A stretch of DNA of 38,859 nucleotides from assembly GCA_025201805.1 (NCBI GenBank), contig MU619337.1, forward strand, positions 8,714 through 47,572. The letters are read 5' to 3'. The translations under genes and the position numbers were made by a program. The notes below the pieces were generated by a model. It saw only the letters and a list, made by a program, of their open reading frames with translations. It was not told where the DNA came from and searched no databases. This DNA comes from Parasitella parasitica (taxonomy: Eukaryota; Mucoromycota; Mucoromycetes; Mucorales; Mucoraceae). Shown here one piece after another: positions 19,130 through 30,039 of this stretch. Each line of letters begins with the position of its first letter. The first letter of the stretch is position 1.

Positions 19130-21514
19130 ATGTCTGCATTTTCCTTGCGCAGGGATCAGAAAGAGGGCGTAGCTGTCGAAACAACTGAAAACGTGTCTTC
19201 TAGCGCTACTCTATCTTCAACAACATCTATTATTGATCCAAATGATGAACCAGACAAAGGCTTGAAAAGAACTTTAAAATCAAGGCATTTAACTGTAACT
19301 GTGCTTTCAACCTGCAAACCATGCATTATGTAGGCCTAACAGAAGCCTCTCTCACTCCCTCCCCCCCATCCTACCCTTTTTTTTTTTTCTTGTATAGATG
19401 ATCAGCATTGGCGGTGTAGTGGGACAAGGTACTTGAAAAACAGCTTGATCCATGCCTGGGTTCCATTTGTTTACGCTATATGTAGGTCTCTTTTTATCAT
19501 CTGGCGCAAATCTTGCCAAAGCAGGTATTAAAACCACCACTTCTGATCATAGTTCGGACTGTCTGACAGGAGATGATAACAATAGGACCTGCTGGATTGC
19601 TGGTTGCATATTGCATAATTGGCTTTGTGGTTTTTTGGATCGCTGTAGAGTTGGGTGAAATGGCTGCATATATCCCTGTAAGACTAAGCCTATTGCTATC
19701 TGCCATCTTTCGTTAATCCAGCTTTCTACGCGTCAGATTTCTGGATCTTTTACAGTTTACTGTCGTCGCTTTGTGGACAAGTCATTTGGAACTGTCATTG
19801 GATACAATTATTGGGTTTGTTGCTGGCAATAGATGTGCTGTTTTTACATTGAGTTTAATCAAATTGTAGGCGTGCTGGTCAATTATAGTGGCAGTAGGCA
19901 AGTTTATTGAGTCAATGGATGTCTATAGCGTCACTAATCCTTTTATATGCATCATATAGAGCTTACAGGTACATTGCTCAGCATTGAGAAGAAAATCAGT
20001 CAACTTGATCATGTACGCTGAATATCGTTGATTTATAGCAATCCCCCTGGTAATGAAATTTTGGACTGACAGAGTTCCAGATTGGGCATGTAAGTTGCGG
20101 TAAATTGCACTAACAAGTTGCTGCAGACTTACAATCAAGTGTAGGGTCAGGCATATTCTTGGTCGTCATGTTTTCCATGAATTTATACGGTGCCAGAGGT
20201 TGGGGTGAAGCAGAGTATTGGTTCAGCTTGATAAAAATCATCTGTGTCATTGTATTTGTCATTGTTGGCTGCTTAGCTTCGGGTGGTGTTATTGGGTTTG
20301 TATAACTTGAAAGATATAAACATCTATCATAGTTCTCACACACTTGTTCAGTGGTACCGTCTACGGCTTTAAATATTGGAATGATCCTGGAGCCTTTTCA
20401 AACGGTGTTCTGGGTGTAATTAATGCTCTTGTGTTGGCTGCACTAAGCATGACTGGAACCGACATTGTAGGCGTCTCTGCTGGTGAATCTGAAAACCCAA
20501 GAAAAGCTATTCCACAAGCTGTAAAAAACGTCTTTGTTAGAATTATCTTTATTTACATTTTGTCTGTCTTTGTGATGGGCATGCTGATTCCTTGGAATGA
20601 CCCTCATAACTTGAGTCTGGATGGTCGTGATGTTACTGTATCTCCGTTTACTTTGGTCTTCCAGAAGGCTGGACTTCATGGAGCAGATAGTGTGATGAAT
20701 ACCGTAATTTTGATTACAGTATGTAAGCCAAAATAGAGTTGAATAATGTGCAATTACTAAGTTGATCCAAGTTTATCTCATGTGCAAACAGTGGCATGTA
20801 TGTGACTACAAGAACATTATGTGCGTTTGCAAATGAAGGCATTGCGCACCGAAAGCTTGGTAAGTTTATGTTCTCGTATGTCCTAATCAACCAAAGTAAC
20901 TCCAACTAGCTTATGTCAATAAGCGCGGCGTGCCTATCTACTCTTTGATCTGTACTAGCGCTGTGTCTCTGGTATGCTTCCTAACCTCGTTGATTCCTGG
21001 CGCTGCCCTATTTTTAGTCTTGTCTTCTCTAGCTGGTATTGCAGGCCTTGTAAGTATATCAATCAAGTGCGATTCAAGTGTATACACTCAAATTAAAACA
21101 CAAATATCATTCTCCTAGATTACATGGTTTGCCATTGCACTTTCGCATTACAGGTTCAGAAAAGCAATGATTATACAAGTAAAAGACCTTGATCAACTGC
21201 CGTATATCGCTCCTGGACATCCCTACATGAATATCTTATCCATGATTGCTTGTATTGTCATCATTCTCATATCTGGGTGGTCTTACTTTGTGCCTGCTAA
21301 TGCTATTGGACTAATTGGTTCGTATGGTGGCGCATTGATCGTACTAGCTGGTTATTTTGTACTTCGATTTTGGACAAAATCCAAACTAGTGCCTTTAGAT
21401 CAGATCGATTTAGATACAGGAGTAAGATACTTTACATTGGAAGAATTAGCTGCCGAAAAAGAACAAGATACACAGACAACTTTGTGGCAAAAGATCAAGT
21501 CTGCCGTCATTTAG
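19130..21514 (+). CDS. Amino-acid permease of the YAT/APC family, 13 exons
   Basis: Plasma-membrane proton/amino-acid symporter of the fungal permease family; specificity not readable. Exons: 19130-19294, 19398-19428, 19486-19524, 19586-19677, 19737-19814, 19870-19897, 19960-19968, 20039-20089, 20127-20295, 20352-20718, 20772-20859, 20910-21049, 21119-21514. Together they give 550 residues with every phase closed. Family blocks: LKSRHLTMISIGGVVGQGLF, SSGANLAKAGPAGLLVAY, AVELGEMAAYIPISGSF, NLYGARGWGEAEYWFSLIK, GVSAGESENPRKAIPQA, CANSGMYVTTRTLCAFANEG and SSLAGIAGLITW; about 12 membrane segments. Soluble tail about 55 residues at the N-terminus. Exon 7 is only 9 nt and encodes most of ELT, the conserved TM3 motif; its upstream intron starts GCAAGT. 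Intron 8 (20090-20126) is only 37 nt. Confidence 0.9.
19960..19968 (+). other. 9-nt microexon of the permease gene
   Basis: AGCTTACAG between a GC-AG intron (19898-19959, donor G|GCAAGT, CTAAT near 19934) and a GT-AG intron (19969-20038). Spliced, it inserts Glu-Leu-Thr and yields VAVELTAIPLVMKFW; skipping keeps the frame but loses the Glu that most fungal permeases have in this helix. Confidence 0.7.
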
Positions 21515-22757
21515 CATTCATCAATTATATTTAACACTATATACCCAAAGGAAGATAGCTATATCTCTGTTATGTGTTGTATATTCGTATTGAGTAATCG
21601 CTTAGTTTTTTAAATCCTATATCAGGTAAATATCGGTCCACGCAACGTAGTTAAAACCATGCATTTGCATCAGATTTATTGCAATTAAATTTATCCTTAT
21701 ACCTGTATCCGTGAGAGAAGGTTTGTCTTTCTCTGTGTATGTCTCTTACGTTGACTATAAAATGAAGCCGAGAAATAGGAACTAGTATACTGATAGAGTA
21801 AATCTAAAGCAGATGGTGAGTTTGATCTCATCAAAATATGATGAGACCCTTTTAAAGAGTAATTTAAAGGCTCTGTAAACATCAGCTATTAAGCAACGGA
21901 TCAGGGAATGATCCGATAGTTTACGATTTCGATTTGGGTCTCGAGACTTGGATTACGTTAGAAACTCAAGGCAGTCTTGCCAACTGTGTTCACGAAAAAT
22001 TTAGGATGATGTTATCTTGAAATGCAGATGTATTCTATATACTTTAGACAGCTGATCGAAAGTATGGATGTTATAAAGGTATCATTGTATTGTGGGAATA
22101 TGATCAGTCAGAGAACAGAGGCCCCATACATAGTGCATCATTGTCAGCAACTCATGACTATGGCTTTTGTAATGTCTTCTGCCTGCTGTAAAAAAATTAA
22201 AAAAATCAACAGCCAAAAACAGGATAATTTGCAAATCATGCGGAGATAACCTTTTGCTCATGAGACATAATTTTGACATTATGAAAACTGTCAGTGATAT
22301 AATCACGCACAAATGCATATTTTAGAGATCGACAGAATAGGAGAATGACAGGAGAGGAGAAAGAACAATGCTTTCATGCATGAGGTACCAAAGTTTGCTA
22401 GGAGAATTATCTCGATTTCGCTTTTTGCATCAAGGAGGGAGAAAAATCCAGGGATGGCGATCTTTCAAAGTCTAATAGCACTGTTTGTCTGCTTACAAAA
22501 AGGAGAAGACGCAGGTGCTGAAATATAAGCGATATGATGTGTTTAGTCTTTTAATTTGTGCAATAAACATTAACAAATTGGGCAGCTCCTCCGAGATACA
22601 TAGAGTGATATATAGTGATCACCTGAGAAGCAGACAGTTATTCAATGTACTATGTAGCGTGATACACATGTTCACATACGAGCATCTGAGCTTGATGAAC
22701 GCAATTTCTAATAATGCTCTGTTTATTAATAATATTATTATACAATGTCAGTCTATT
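21515..22757. other. Convergent intergenic region, permease and PWP1
   Basis: About 1.2 kb between two gene 3' ends. A 7-bp hairpin (TCTCATC/GATGAGA, 21826-21846) and PWP1's AATAAA on the minus strand (22722-22727) are visible. No gene, RNA gene or long repeat was recognised. Confidence 0.6.
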
Positions 22758-24397
22758 CTACTCGCTATCGTCCTCCATATCATCCTCATCTTGAGCGTTC
22801 AAAGGCTCGTCATCATCCATGTTATCGTCATCTTCAGCATCGTCAACAGTGGTGATAGGCTTCTTCTCTTCGATAGGAGCGGCGCTAGCAAGAGACTGAT
22901 GGCGGAAAGCTTGGCGAACACCCGCATTAGAAGCCATATCCCAAACATGCATTTTACCATTAGAGCCAGCAATAGCAAGTTGAAAAGGGGAGTCAGGGCA
23001 AAATTGTGTGGAAAAGATTCTGCCAAGTTCAAAGTTACGACTTGTCACCATACTGGGCTTATTCTCGGCAGTATTCCAGATTTTAATGGATTTATCAGTA
23101 CTGCCCGTAGCGATGCACCCGGGAACAAGAGGATTGACATCGAGTGCGCTGACAGCATCGTCATGTGCTTGAAGAGTAAAGATAGCTTTGGCACCAACAC
23201 CATCTGTTGCTTGACGTACATCGTAATATTGAATGACACCGTTTTCTAAAGCAACGTAAAAGTTGGAAGGGTTATGAGGATCCCAACGGAGAGACTCTAC
23301 GTCACTGTTAAGCTTCCAACGGGTAACTTCATTGGGAGATCTGGCATCTAGAACACAAACAGACTTATCGTAAGAACCAGAGAGGAAAACAGTAGGCTCA
23401 GTGGGATGCCATGCGACAGATTGAACCTTGTCTTTATGATGGTTGTAAGATTGAACGCATTTGGAAACAGCCAGATCCCATAATTTAACAGTGCCGTCTG
23501 CTGAAGAGGATAACAAAAAGTTCCTGTGGTTCTTATTCCATGCCAAATCCATGATAGCATCGACATGGTAGTTGCTGTTGACCTTCTTTGACCTTGCTTT
23601 TGATTTGTCAGTGTGGCCCAAGATGGTTTCAGGAAACATGACGTCGATAGTGTCAAGATCCCAAATTTCAATATCAGGTTCAAATGTGCCGATTGCGACA
23701 TAGTTACCAGAGGTAGTTTGGTCAGCTACTTTGTTGGAAGCAGAGTGAAAATCTAACCACTCAAGACACAGTGGGAAAGAGGGCAGCATGATGTCGTGGT
23801 GGACATAGATGTTGTCTTGATTTTCTTCAAAAACATGGATTTCCAATTGAGAGATATCGTCTTCCGTCTTTGCTGCCAATAACATGTTGTCTGTTGGTAG
23901 GATTTCGAGCTCTTTCTTTTCTTCCTCTTCATCCACATTGTGTTTTAATGTAACATACGGATCCTCGGTTTCATCTTCGTAGTATGCTAAATCCTTGATA
24001 TTGGAAAAAATGCCAACCTCTACAAGAACAAGACGACGTCTTTTTTTCAATATGCAGATCAAAAAAAAAAAGTGACATTTTCAAGGCTTACTCTTGCTGG
24101 ATGCTTCAACTTCAGCATCGTAGGTATCCAGATTGTATTGATCCATTTCATCAACCTCCTTCTTTTCAGGATTGCTGGAAGAGCTTGCAGTGATGTCAAT
24201 CTTTTGTTTAATGAGGCAAAATTGCAAATCACTTACTCGACAGCCATAGCTTCGGCATCCTTCAGATCTCTCTTGGCATCTTCCAATTGATCGGCAGCAA
24301 GTTGACTGATTCTCGAGTATTCCTCATCGTTAAGATCGTACTTTTTGGGATTTTGAGCAGCAGCGCCCTTGCGAATCCATTGAATGGCTGAAATCAT
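22758..24397 (-). CDS. PWP1: Nucleolar WD40 protein Pwp1 (periodic tryptophan protein 1)
   Basis: Ribosome-biogenesis WD40 protein needed for early 60S/5.8S rRNA processing; nucleolar. Exons 24397-24237, 24174-24092 and 24019-22758 give 501 residues, the length of human PWP1. The start MISAIQWIRKGAAAQNPKKY is the conserved Pwp1 N-terminus, followed by QLEDAKRDL. After an acidic linker, six to seven WD repeats run from about 170 to 450: AIGTFEPDIEIWDLD, LSSSADGTVKLWDLA, LSGSYDKSVCVLDAR, ATGSTDKSIKIWN and IAGSNGKMHVWDM. The C-terminus is strongly acidic (DDAEDDDNMDDDEP and on), as usual for nucleolar members. The exon 2 start was set by acceptor CTTCCAG at 24175, the only one restoring the frame. 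AATAAA at 22722-22727. Confidence 0.94.
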
Positions 24398-25162
24398 GTC
24401 TACTGGATAGATGGGTGTGTAAATACGAAACAAGGCTACTTTATCAAAAAAAAGGAAAAAAGCAGTACTTGTCCGTGACAAGCAATGTTGCAAATCAAGC
24501 AAATGTGGCGGGTTGGAATCATACAATGAATTGTTTAAAGCAAAGTGATCAGCTCCTTTTTTTTTTTTCATCCAGATTTAATCAAGTTTTGGTGAATCAT
24601 GGATCTGCAAAATCGTTTCTCGGAGCATTTGACTCGTGCATGCCATTGTAGCTAAAAAGAGTAATATTTAGTCAGAGCATATCCACCTGAGGGGAAACTG
24701 AAATGGTCCCATGTTCTCTATTGTACTCACGTTCATTTTGCATTACCAGATATCAAAATGACGAATGATACTCTGCACCAGAAACCTGGAAGTAGATTGC
24801 CAAATTAATTGCAATGGAATAAGGTTAAGGAATCACAATAATTATGGTTCGATAGGGGAGTCGTTAATTAATTGAAGGCAAACAGAGCCGGTGCGAAACA
24901 GTTCAAGTTGAAGTGTTGAAAGAAAAAGTAGCAGAAAAAGGGGAAGATGGGAGTGCTTCATTGAGGGGAATAATTCTAAAATTTGTACGGTTTCTACATG
25001 ATAAAAAAAAAATCAAAGAAGCTTCGGTTTTCATTCTTTATATGGGATTTCGAGACAATAAGAAAATACCAGTGCTTCCTATTTTTTATTTCTCCTTCTG
25101 AAATATATAAATACAGCCTTTTCTTTCACCTTTTCCTCAACTTTCTTTTCTTACTTACCAAC
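24398..25162. other. Divergent promoter region, PWP1 and DUF2415 gene
   Basis: About 765 bp; contains a TATA box for the right-hand gene (25104-25110) and A/T-tracts. No coding signal beyond overlapping open frames without splice support. Confidence 0.6.
25104..25110 (+). promoter_or_regulatory. TATA box of the DUF2415 gene
   Basis: TATATAA, 53 bp before the ATG, followed by a C/T-rich leader (25117-25157). Its position argues for the 25163 start rather than the longer open frame from 24983. Confidence 0.5.
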
Positions 25163-27289
25163 ATGTCTACATCCAACGACAATGAAAATGAAGCCTGGGA
25201 AACAATTATAGATTTTGGGAATGAGGATTCTTATCAACAGGACGACGACAACGACAACGACAACAACAACGACAACGTCAATGATGATGGTGATGATGGT
25301 AACGAATCCGATTACTCTTTGGATTATGAATTTCCAGGACCACGATTTGCAAATTACCGAAGTGTCCACGACGTCAGTGACGATGCTTCCATGCTCTCAG
25401 ACACTGAATCAGATCAAAGCTCACCAAGATTTGATATGTGGGACGACGACCCGTATAATGACTATACCTGGGAGTCGAATGACATGCAGCTAACAAAATT
25501 CATAAAACAAAGACAGCAGCAATTGAAAAGAGAAAACATGGACAATGCGAGTTTTTGGAAGCAGGAGAAGGGCTGGCCTAAACAGCTTCCGTTCTCTTGC
25601 TCTTCTTCAAATCATGATCAGTCTGCAAATGCCATTTGTCTTGTCCAGTCAAACTATGGGCTTTCAGAGTATTTGTATGCGGTTTATCGGGATAGAATCA
25701 TTGAGTGTGGTAAACCTCCAGCGACATGTCGATCCGCGAAATCGGCTGCAGCATTTAAAAACAGCAACCATACAACTTTACTAGAAAGCAACAGCCACCA
25801 GCAAATCAACAGCACTTGCAACGCCGCTGACAAGTTCATGGACACACACCAGTCTATATCTCTGTCCACAATCCCGCTACAGCAGTACGACGAAATGTTG
25901 GATCAGGCACCACCGCATCAACAGCAGGACGTTGGAACGTTTTCTTCTGAAAATTTGATTTCCCAATTCAAACCGTACACAAAATTTCTCAAGAGAAGCG
26001 ACTATCACAGCACGCTACCGGAGGACTCCTATTTGTATCTTGGCTTTGATCCGCAATGCTTGGCACAAAAGTATGGCTACATGGCAATCGGCGGCGTAGA
26101 AGGCGAATTCGAGCTGTATTGCTGTATGAATCCAGAAGCCCCTGTCAAGATTTGGGGCACGAAATTCAAAGGAAAAGACAACGTGATGCTAATGACAAAT
26201 GCAATACAGATCATTCGATTTAGAAATAACATTACAGGCGATTACCAACACATGCTTATAAGCTGTATGAACGAGGCGGGTCTTTTGTTCTATCATCTGC
26301 CTGCTCATAGTCACTGCAAAGACATTCGCGCATCTAGGCAGCATGCAGCCCCCATGGTCGTTCAGTTACATAGCCATCTTCGATCATTCAACGGCATGCC
26401 TATAAACGATGCTAAATTAAGCCCTGATGGGAGCAAATTGGTTTGCGTCGGAGACGACAGGATGATTTTCATGATCGACGTATACTATTGTGCGTCTACT
26501 GGCGAAATCACATTTGGAGCACCATCTGAGATTGAGATACCACCCACTTTGTTCCCAGAAGACGACACACCCTACTCTTCACAATACGTGGCTTGGAGCC
26601 CTTCCTCTCGATATTTTGCTCATACATCAGACTCACACAACCTGGTTTTGGTCTGGCGAGCTTCAACAAGAGAAATACTGTACGCCGTTGATGCAGCTGG
26701 TTACACATATGCCATCTGTTTCCATCCCCAGTTGGACAATATCCTGGTGTTTACCAACCGATATGGCTACTTTCACACTGTAGACTTTGCTAGAGGCACA
26801 ACAGAAACATCCAGCAAAGTCATCAACATCTTGTCTTTTGATCGCCAAACCAACACCACCAGAGGACACCAGTGTGTGGACTCTTGTGTCTCTCAGTCCC
26901 ATCATGCCATTTTCCACACGCGGCATTTGAAAGTTCAGCATGAAATCACAATGGTCAGCTTTAGAGGCGAAATAGACAAGAGATTGCGGATATTGGCCAA
27001 AATTAATGGAATTGAATGGTCCAAGGACGGCAGATATCTCTATGTTGCTACCAAAAAAAGGGTACTGGCCTTCCAGTTCCTCCCCACCCAACCATCGACA
27101 CCTACTTTGATCGACTTTTCCGGCATTCACATCAGAAAATCGCTAGAAAAACAGCAAGAGCTGAGATTAGGGAGAAAAACGACGCTGGACCAGGAAGACG
27201 TCGAGAGACTCGATCGTTGGAATCTTTTGCCAGATCACATACGCAATAGAATGTTAGGTGATACCCAGCTGTTGGCTTGCCACTGGTAG
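25163..27289 (+). CDS. WD40-like protein with DUF2415 domain
   Basis: Intron-less gene of 708 residues, related to the conserved fungal DUF2415/WD-repeat proteins of unknown function (S. pombe C2A9.03-like). The first 80 residues are Asp/Asn-rich low complexity from a GAC/AAC repeat (25241-25278). A conserved block follows (FWKQEKGWPKQLPF, NAICLVQSNYGLSEYLYAVYRDRI, about 130-175), then a variable linker and a beta-propeller-like region from about 290: YGYMAIGGVEGEFELYC, NDAKLSPDGSKLVCVGDD, YVAWSPSSRYFAHTSDS, YAICFHPQLDNILVF and INGIEWSKDGRYLYVATKKR. The start at 25163 is chosen by the TATA box and leader. The stop is followed by AATAAA (27316-27321) and, after 105 bp, the next gene on the same strand. 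Function is unknown. Confidence 0.88.
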   Translation: MSTSNDNENEAWETIIDFGNEDSYQQDDDNDNDNNNDNVNDDGDDGNESDYSLDYEFPGPRFANYRSVHDVSDDASMLSDTESDQSSPRFDMWDDDPYNDYTWESNDMQLTKFIKQRQQQLKRENMDNASFWKQEKGWPKQLPFSCSSSNHDQSANAICLVQSNYGLSEYLYAVYRDRIIECGKPPATCRSAKSAAAFKNSNHTTLLESNSHQQINSTCNAADKFMDTHQSISLSTIPLQQYDEMLDQAPPHQQQDVGTFSSENLISQFKPYTKFLKRSDYHSTLPEDSYLYLGFDPQCLAQKYGYMAIGGVEGEFELYCCMNPEAPVKIWGTKFKGKDNVMLMTNAIQIIRFRNNITGDYQHMLISCMNEAGLLFYHLPAHSHCKDIRASRQHAAPMVVQLHSHLRSFNGMPINDAKLSPDGSKLVCVGDDRMIFMIDVYYCASTGEITFGAPSEIEIPPTLFPEDDTPYSSQYVAWSPSSRYFAHTSDSHNLVLVWRASTREILYAVDAAGYTYAICFHPQLDNILVFTNRYGYFHTVDFARGTTETSSKVINILSFDRQTNTTRGHQCVDSCVSQSHHAIFHTRHLKVQHEITMVSFRGEIDKRLRILAKINGIEWSKDGRYLYVATKKRVLAFQFLPTQPSTPTLIDFSGIHIRKSLEKQQELRLGRKTTLDQEDVERLDRWNLLPDHIRNRMLGDTQLLACHW

Positions 27290-27394
27290 CGTAGCACTCT
27301 TTATCATATTGTAATAATAAAAGAAAAAAGAGAGTCATAGTAAAACATGTGTTTCTTTGCTTGTTTTTTTTTTCTCTCTCTCTCATTCACAAGC

Positions 27395-28501
27395 ATGAGT
27401 TCCGTTGATGAAGGCCACCCTCCAGATGAGTCTGGCTGCAAACTGCTGGATTCTTTTGCAATATTCGTTCAAATCGTATTGGCTGGTTTAGCGTTTTCAA
27501 CGCTTATCATCAAGCATCAAAGAGAATCACCTCAAAGGCCACTGTCCATATGGTAAAATCTCATTACCATTGTGCATATATTTTTTAAAGCTGAAGCTAC
27601 ATACACACATACACAGGTCGTTTGATGTCAGTAAGCAACTGATTGGCGGGGGTGTCATTCATACATTAAATATAGTTGCATCGCATTTATTCGGAAAAAG
27701 TTTAGATGGAGAGCCAGAATCAAATCCATGTGTATGGTAAAAAAAAAAAAAATACACACACAATATCTTTATGCTTCTGCTTTTAACTCTGGCCCCATGT
27801 ATTTGTAGGTACTTTTTGAATATTCTAGTAGATACAACATTGGGGGTCTTGATTATTTGGGCTGTCTTGGCAGCTGTTAAATTTATCGCAAGATTCTATA
27901 GACTAAAAGGACTCCAAAGCGGTGTCTACGGAGAACCTCCATTAGTGAATCAAATCATAGTATGGACAAAGCAGCTTGGCGTCTATATCCTAGCATTAAT
28001 TACCATGAAAGTTGTTGTTCTCATCTTATTCGGCCTTTGCCCTTGGTTAGAAACGTTTGGCGAATGGGTTTTGGGTTGGACCATGGGAAATTACAGGCTC
28101 CAAGTGCTATTTGTCATGTTGGTGTAAGTTTGTTCTTTTTTTTTTTTTTCTCGTTTAAATCCACTGTTTGACTTTCAATCAATAGTTTCCCATTAGTGAT
28201 GAACATTGTTCAATTCTGGATCGTGGATACCATTGTAAAGCATAAAGCCAGCAGATCTATCAGGTTAACTTTGGACGAAGAGCTGCCAGACGACATGCTA
28301 ATTTCTGACGGAGAATACAATGCTGATGCTTCGTCTCTCCATGATAACGGTAGCGAAGACGACGACACTGCATCTATATCTCCCGTCAAAGTTCACCACA
28401 AGAGCGCAACGAAAGCAAATTTACATCATACTTTCTCGAATCAAAATTCCGTATCTGAAGAAAGCCTGTATGAATTGAGGACTAATACTAACAATTTTTA
28501 A
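27395..28501 (+). CDS. STIMATE/TMEM110-family multi-pass membrane protein
   Basis: Four exons (27395-27552, 27617-27736, 27809-28123, 28186-28501) give 302 residues. The core has the family signature NPCVWYFLNILVDTTLGV, split by intron 2 at Trp, and several hydrophobic helices: LLDSFAIFVQIVLAGLAFST, GVIHTLNIVASHLF, LVDTTLGVLIIWAVLAAVKF, LGVYILALITMKVVVLILFG and VFPLVMNIVQFWIVDTI. The animal member sits in the ER and tunes STIM1-dependent calcium entry; the yeast relative (YPL162C) is vacuolar. The C-terminal 80 residues are acidic, Ser-rich and probably cytosolic. Location in this fungus is not determinable. Intron 2 has an A13 run after its donor. AATAAA at 28539-28544. Confidence 0.88.
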
Positions 28502-29103
28502 TCAGGAACTTTGTCACAGAGTTCATGCAAGCTGAAATAATAAAGATGAATAAGGCCGATAGATCTAGCTATACCTGATGAATGAGTGTCCATGAACCAC
28601 TCAAGTAAACACAAGTGGAAATGTTGATGTCCCACAGTTGTATATATATATATATAACTGATATAGAGAATCAGAAAACCTGAAGGACAGCCATCAAATT
28701 TTTGCTTCTTTTAAGCTGTAAAAAGTCAATCTGTTTTTGATAGTGCAAACCTTTCCACAAAATTATTGATTTTGCAATTATGGATGCGCTACTCACGTAC
28801 TTTATACGGTAAACATTATAGCAACTGAAAGCGGTGCTGAGCAACGTTGTAATACATCCAAGTTTATCATGATTTTGCTATATCAGACAGAGGAGAATCA
28901 ACAACAAAAACTAAATAGGCCTTTAATTTACCGGCCCCACACGCTAATTAAGAATACAATTTACAACGATATTTGGGCTGCTTAGGTAGAGCCTGGAAAA
29001 AGTAGGACTCCTGGCCTTTTCTTTTATTGGACTCACAAAAGAAGGCGCGCTTATTTATTTATTTTCGCTTCTTCCTCAACAAACACTCTGGTTAATTGAC
29101 AAC
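28502..29103. other. Intergenic between STIMATE-like and NCBP3-like genes
   Basis: About 600 bp tandem intergenic DNA. Contains a short (TA)n (28641-28656) and a TTTA repeat (29051-29064) near the next start. Nothing else seen. Confidence 0.6.
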
Positions 29104-29976
29104 ATGGATACGGCTCAAATGGAATTAGGTAATACTTGATATCAACGGTGGCACGGAACAATGAGTATTCAAACAGAAACAGATTTGGAGCTTGATGCTC
29201 AACTTGAAGCTGAACTCATGGCAGACTTGGACGCTGATGACGCCGCCCTCGCAGAGTTTGAAGCCAAACCGCATGTCGAGAAAATGCTTGTTAGTGACGA
29301 GTCCATTGATCGCTTCGAAGCATTACCCAGACCATCAGCGATTTTCTTGCATGGCGTCGACGACATGTCTACAGCAGATATTACAAAGTACACTGATTCG
29401 TCGCTTTTGCTCAAAGTAGAGTGGATTAACGACTCCTCGTGTAATTTGGCGTTCAAGACAGAACAGGATGCGCTACAAGTAGCACAGACACTGCTGAGCA
29501 AGCCTGTAGCAGAGCTGGATCATCGCACCCTTGCTCCAGCAAAGCCTTTTGAAAATCAAAGCTTGTCCATACGCATCGCAACAGATGAGGATGTGAAAGA
29601 GCGCGGTGCTCGCGAACGCAGTCGGTATTATTTACTGCATGGCGTGGAAGATCAGCCACTGAGTGAGGACAGAAAGGAAGCACGCAAGGCCCATTTGGAT
29701 AGAATGCGAACGAATGGAGGCGACGGACGTGATGTGTTTAGCAGATTGGGCGCCAAAGTTCCCGGGCGACACAAACCCAGAGAGAGAAGCCGATCACCCA
29801 CGAAACATGCGGGCAGACATATAAAACGGGAAAGATCGGTGGACAGAGAAATTCCTCAGCATTTGAAGGATCGTCTAGGACTTGTCAAGACTGAAGCAGA
29901 GGACAAGGAGGGCGAGGAGGGCGAGGAGGGCGAGGAGGACGGAAAAGAGCCAATAGTGAAGGATGAAATGCTGTAA
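29104..29976 (+). CDS. Nuclear cap-binding protein subunit 3-like (NCBP3)
   Basis: NCBP3 binds the mRNA 5' cap and forms an alternative cap-binding complex with NCBP1, linking to export and exon-junction factors. Preferred model: a 25-nt exon 1 (29104-29128), a 48-nt intron, then exon 2 (29177-29976), giving 274 residues starting MDTAQMELETDLELD. An alternative is the unspliced start at 29161 (271 residues), which differs only at the N-terminus. The conserved RRM-like block is seen: RFEALPRPSAIFLHGVDDMS, DITKYTD and VEWINDSSCNLAF, followed by a helix and, about 50 residues on, RSRYYLLHG. The C-terminal half has DVFSRLGAKVPGR, RS-rich and acidic stretches typical of the family, ending in GEEGEEGEE repeats. 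It converges with CLA4; stops are 63 bp apart. Confidence 0.85.
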
Positions 29977-29987
29977 GAAAGGCCTTT

Positions 29988-29993
29988 TTTATT
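29988..29993 (-). terminator. Polyadenylation signal of CLA4 (AATAAA, minus)
   Basis: TTTATT on the plus strand, 47 bp past the CLA4 stop and only 12 bp from the NCBP3-like stop. Cleavage 10-25 nt downstream would fall at the end of the opposing coding region. Confidence 0.45.
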
Positions 29994-30013
29994 ACATTGG
30001 AAGCATACATATA

Positions 30014-30019
30014 AATAAA
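30014..30019 (+). terminator. Polyadenylation signal of NCBP3-like gene (AATAAA)
   Basis: Located 38 bp past the stop, inside the 63-bp gap. Cleavage would fall at or just inside the end of CLA4, so the two 3' UTRs overlap. Confidence 0.45.
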
Positions 30020-30039
30020 TTAAAGGAAGAGGGAATAAT

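Noticed and set aside
22485-23249. 254-codon open frame on the plus strand overlapping PWP1
   Set aside because: Antisense to WD repeats of PWP1; the upstream part is AT-rich intergenic DNA with no domain.
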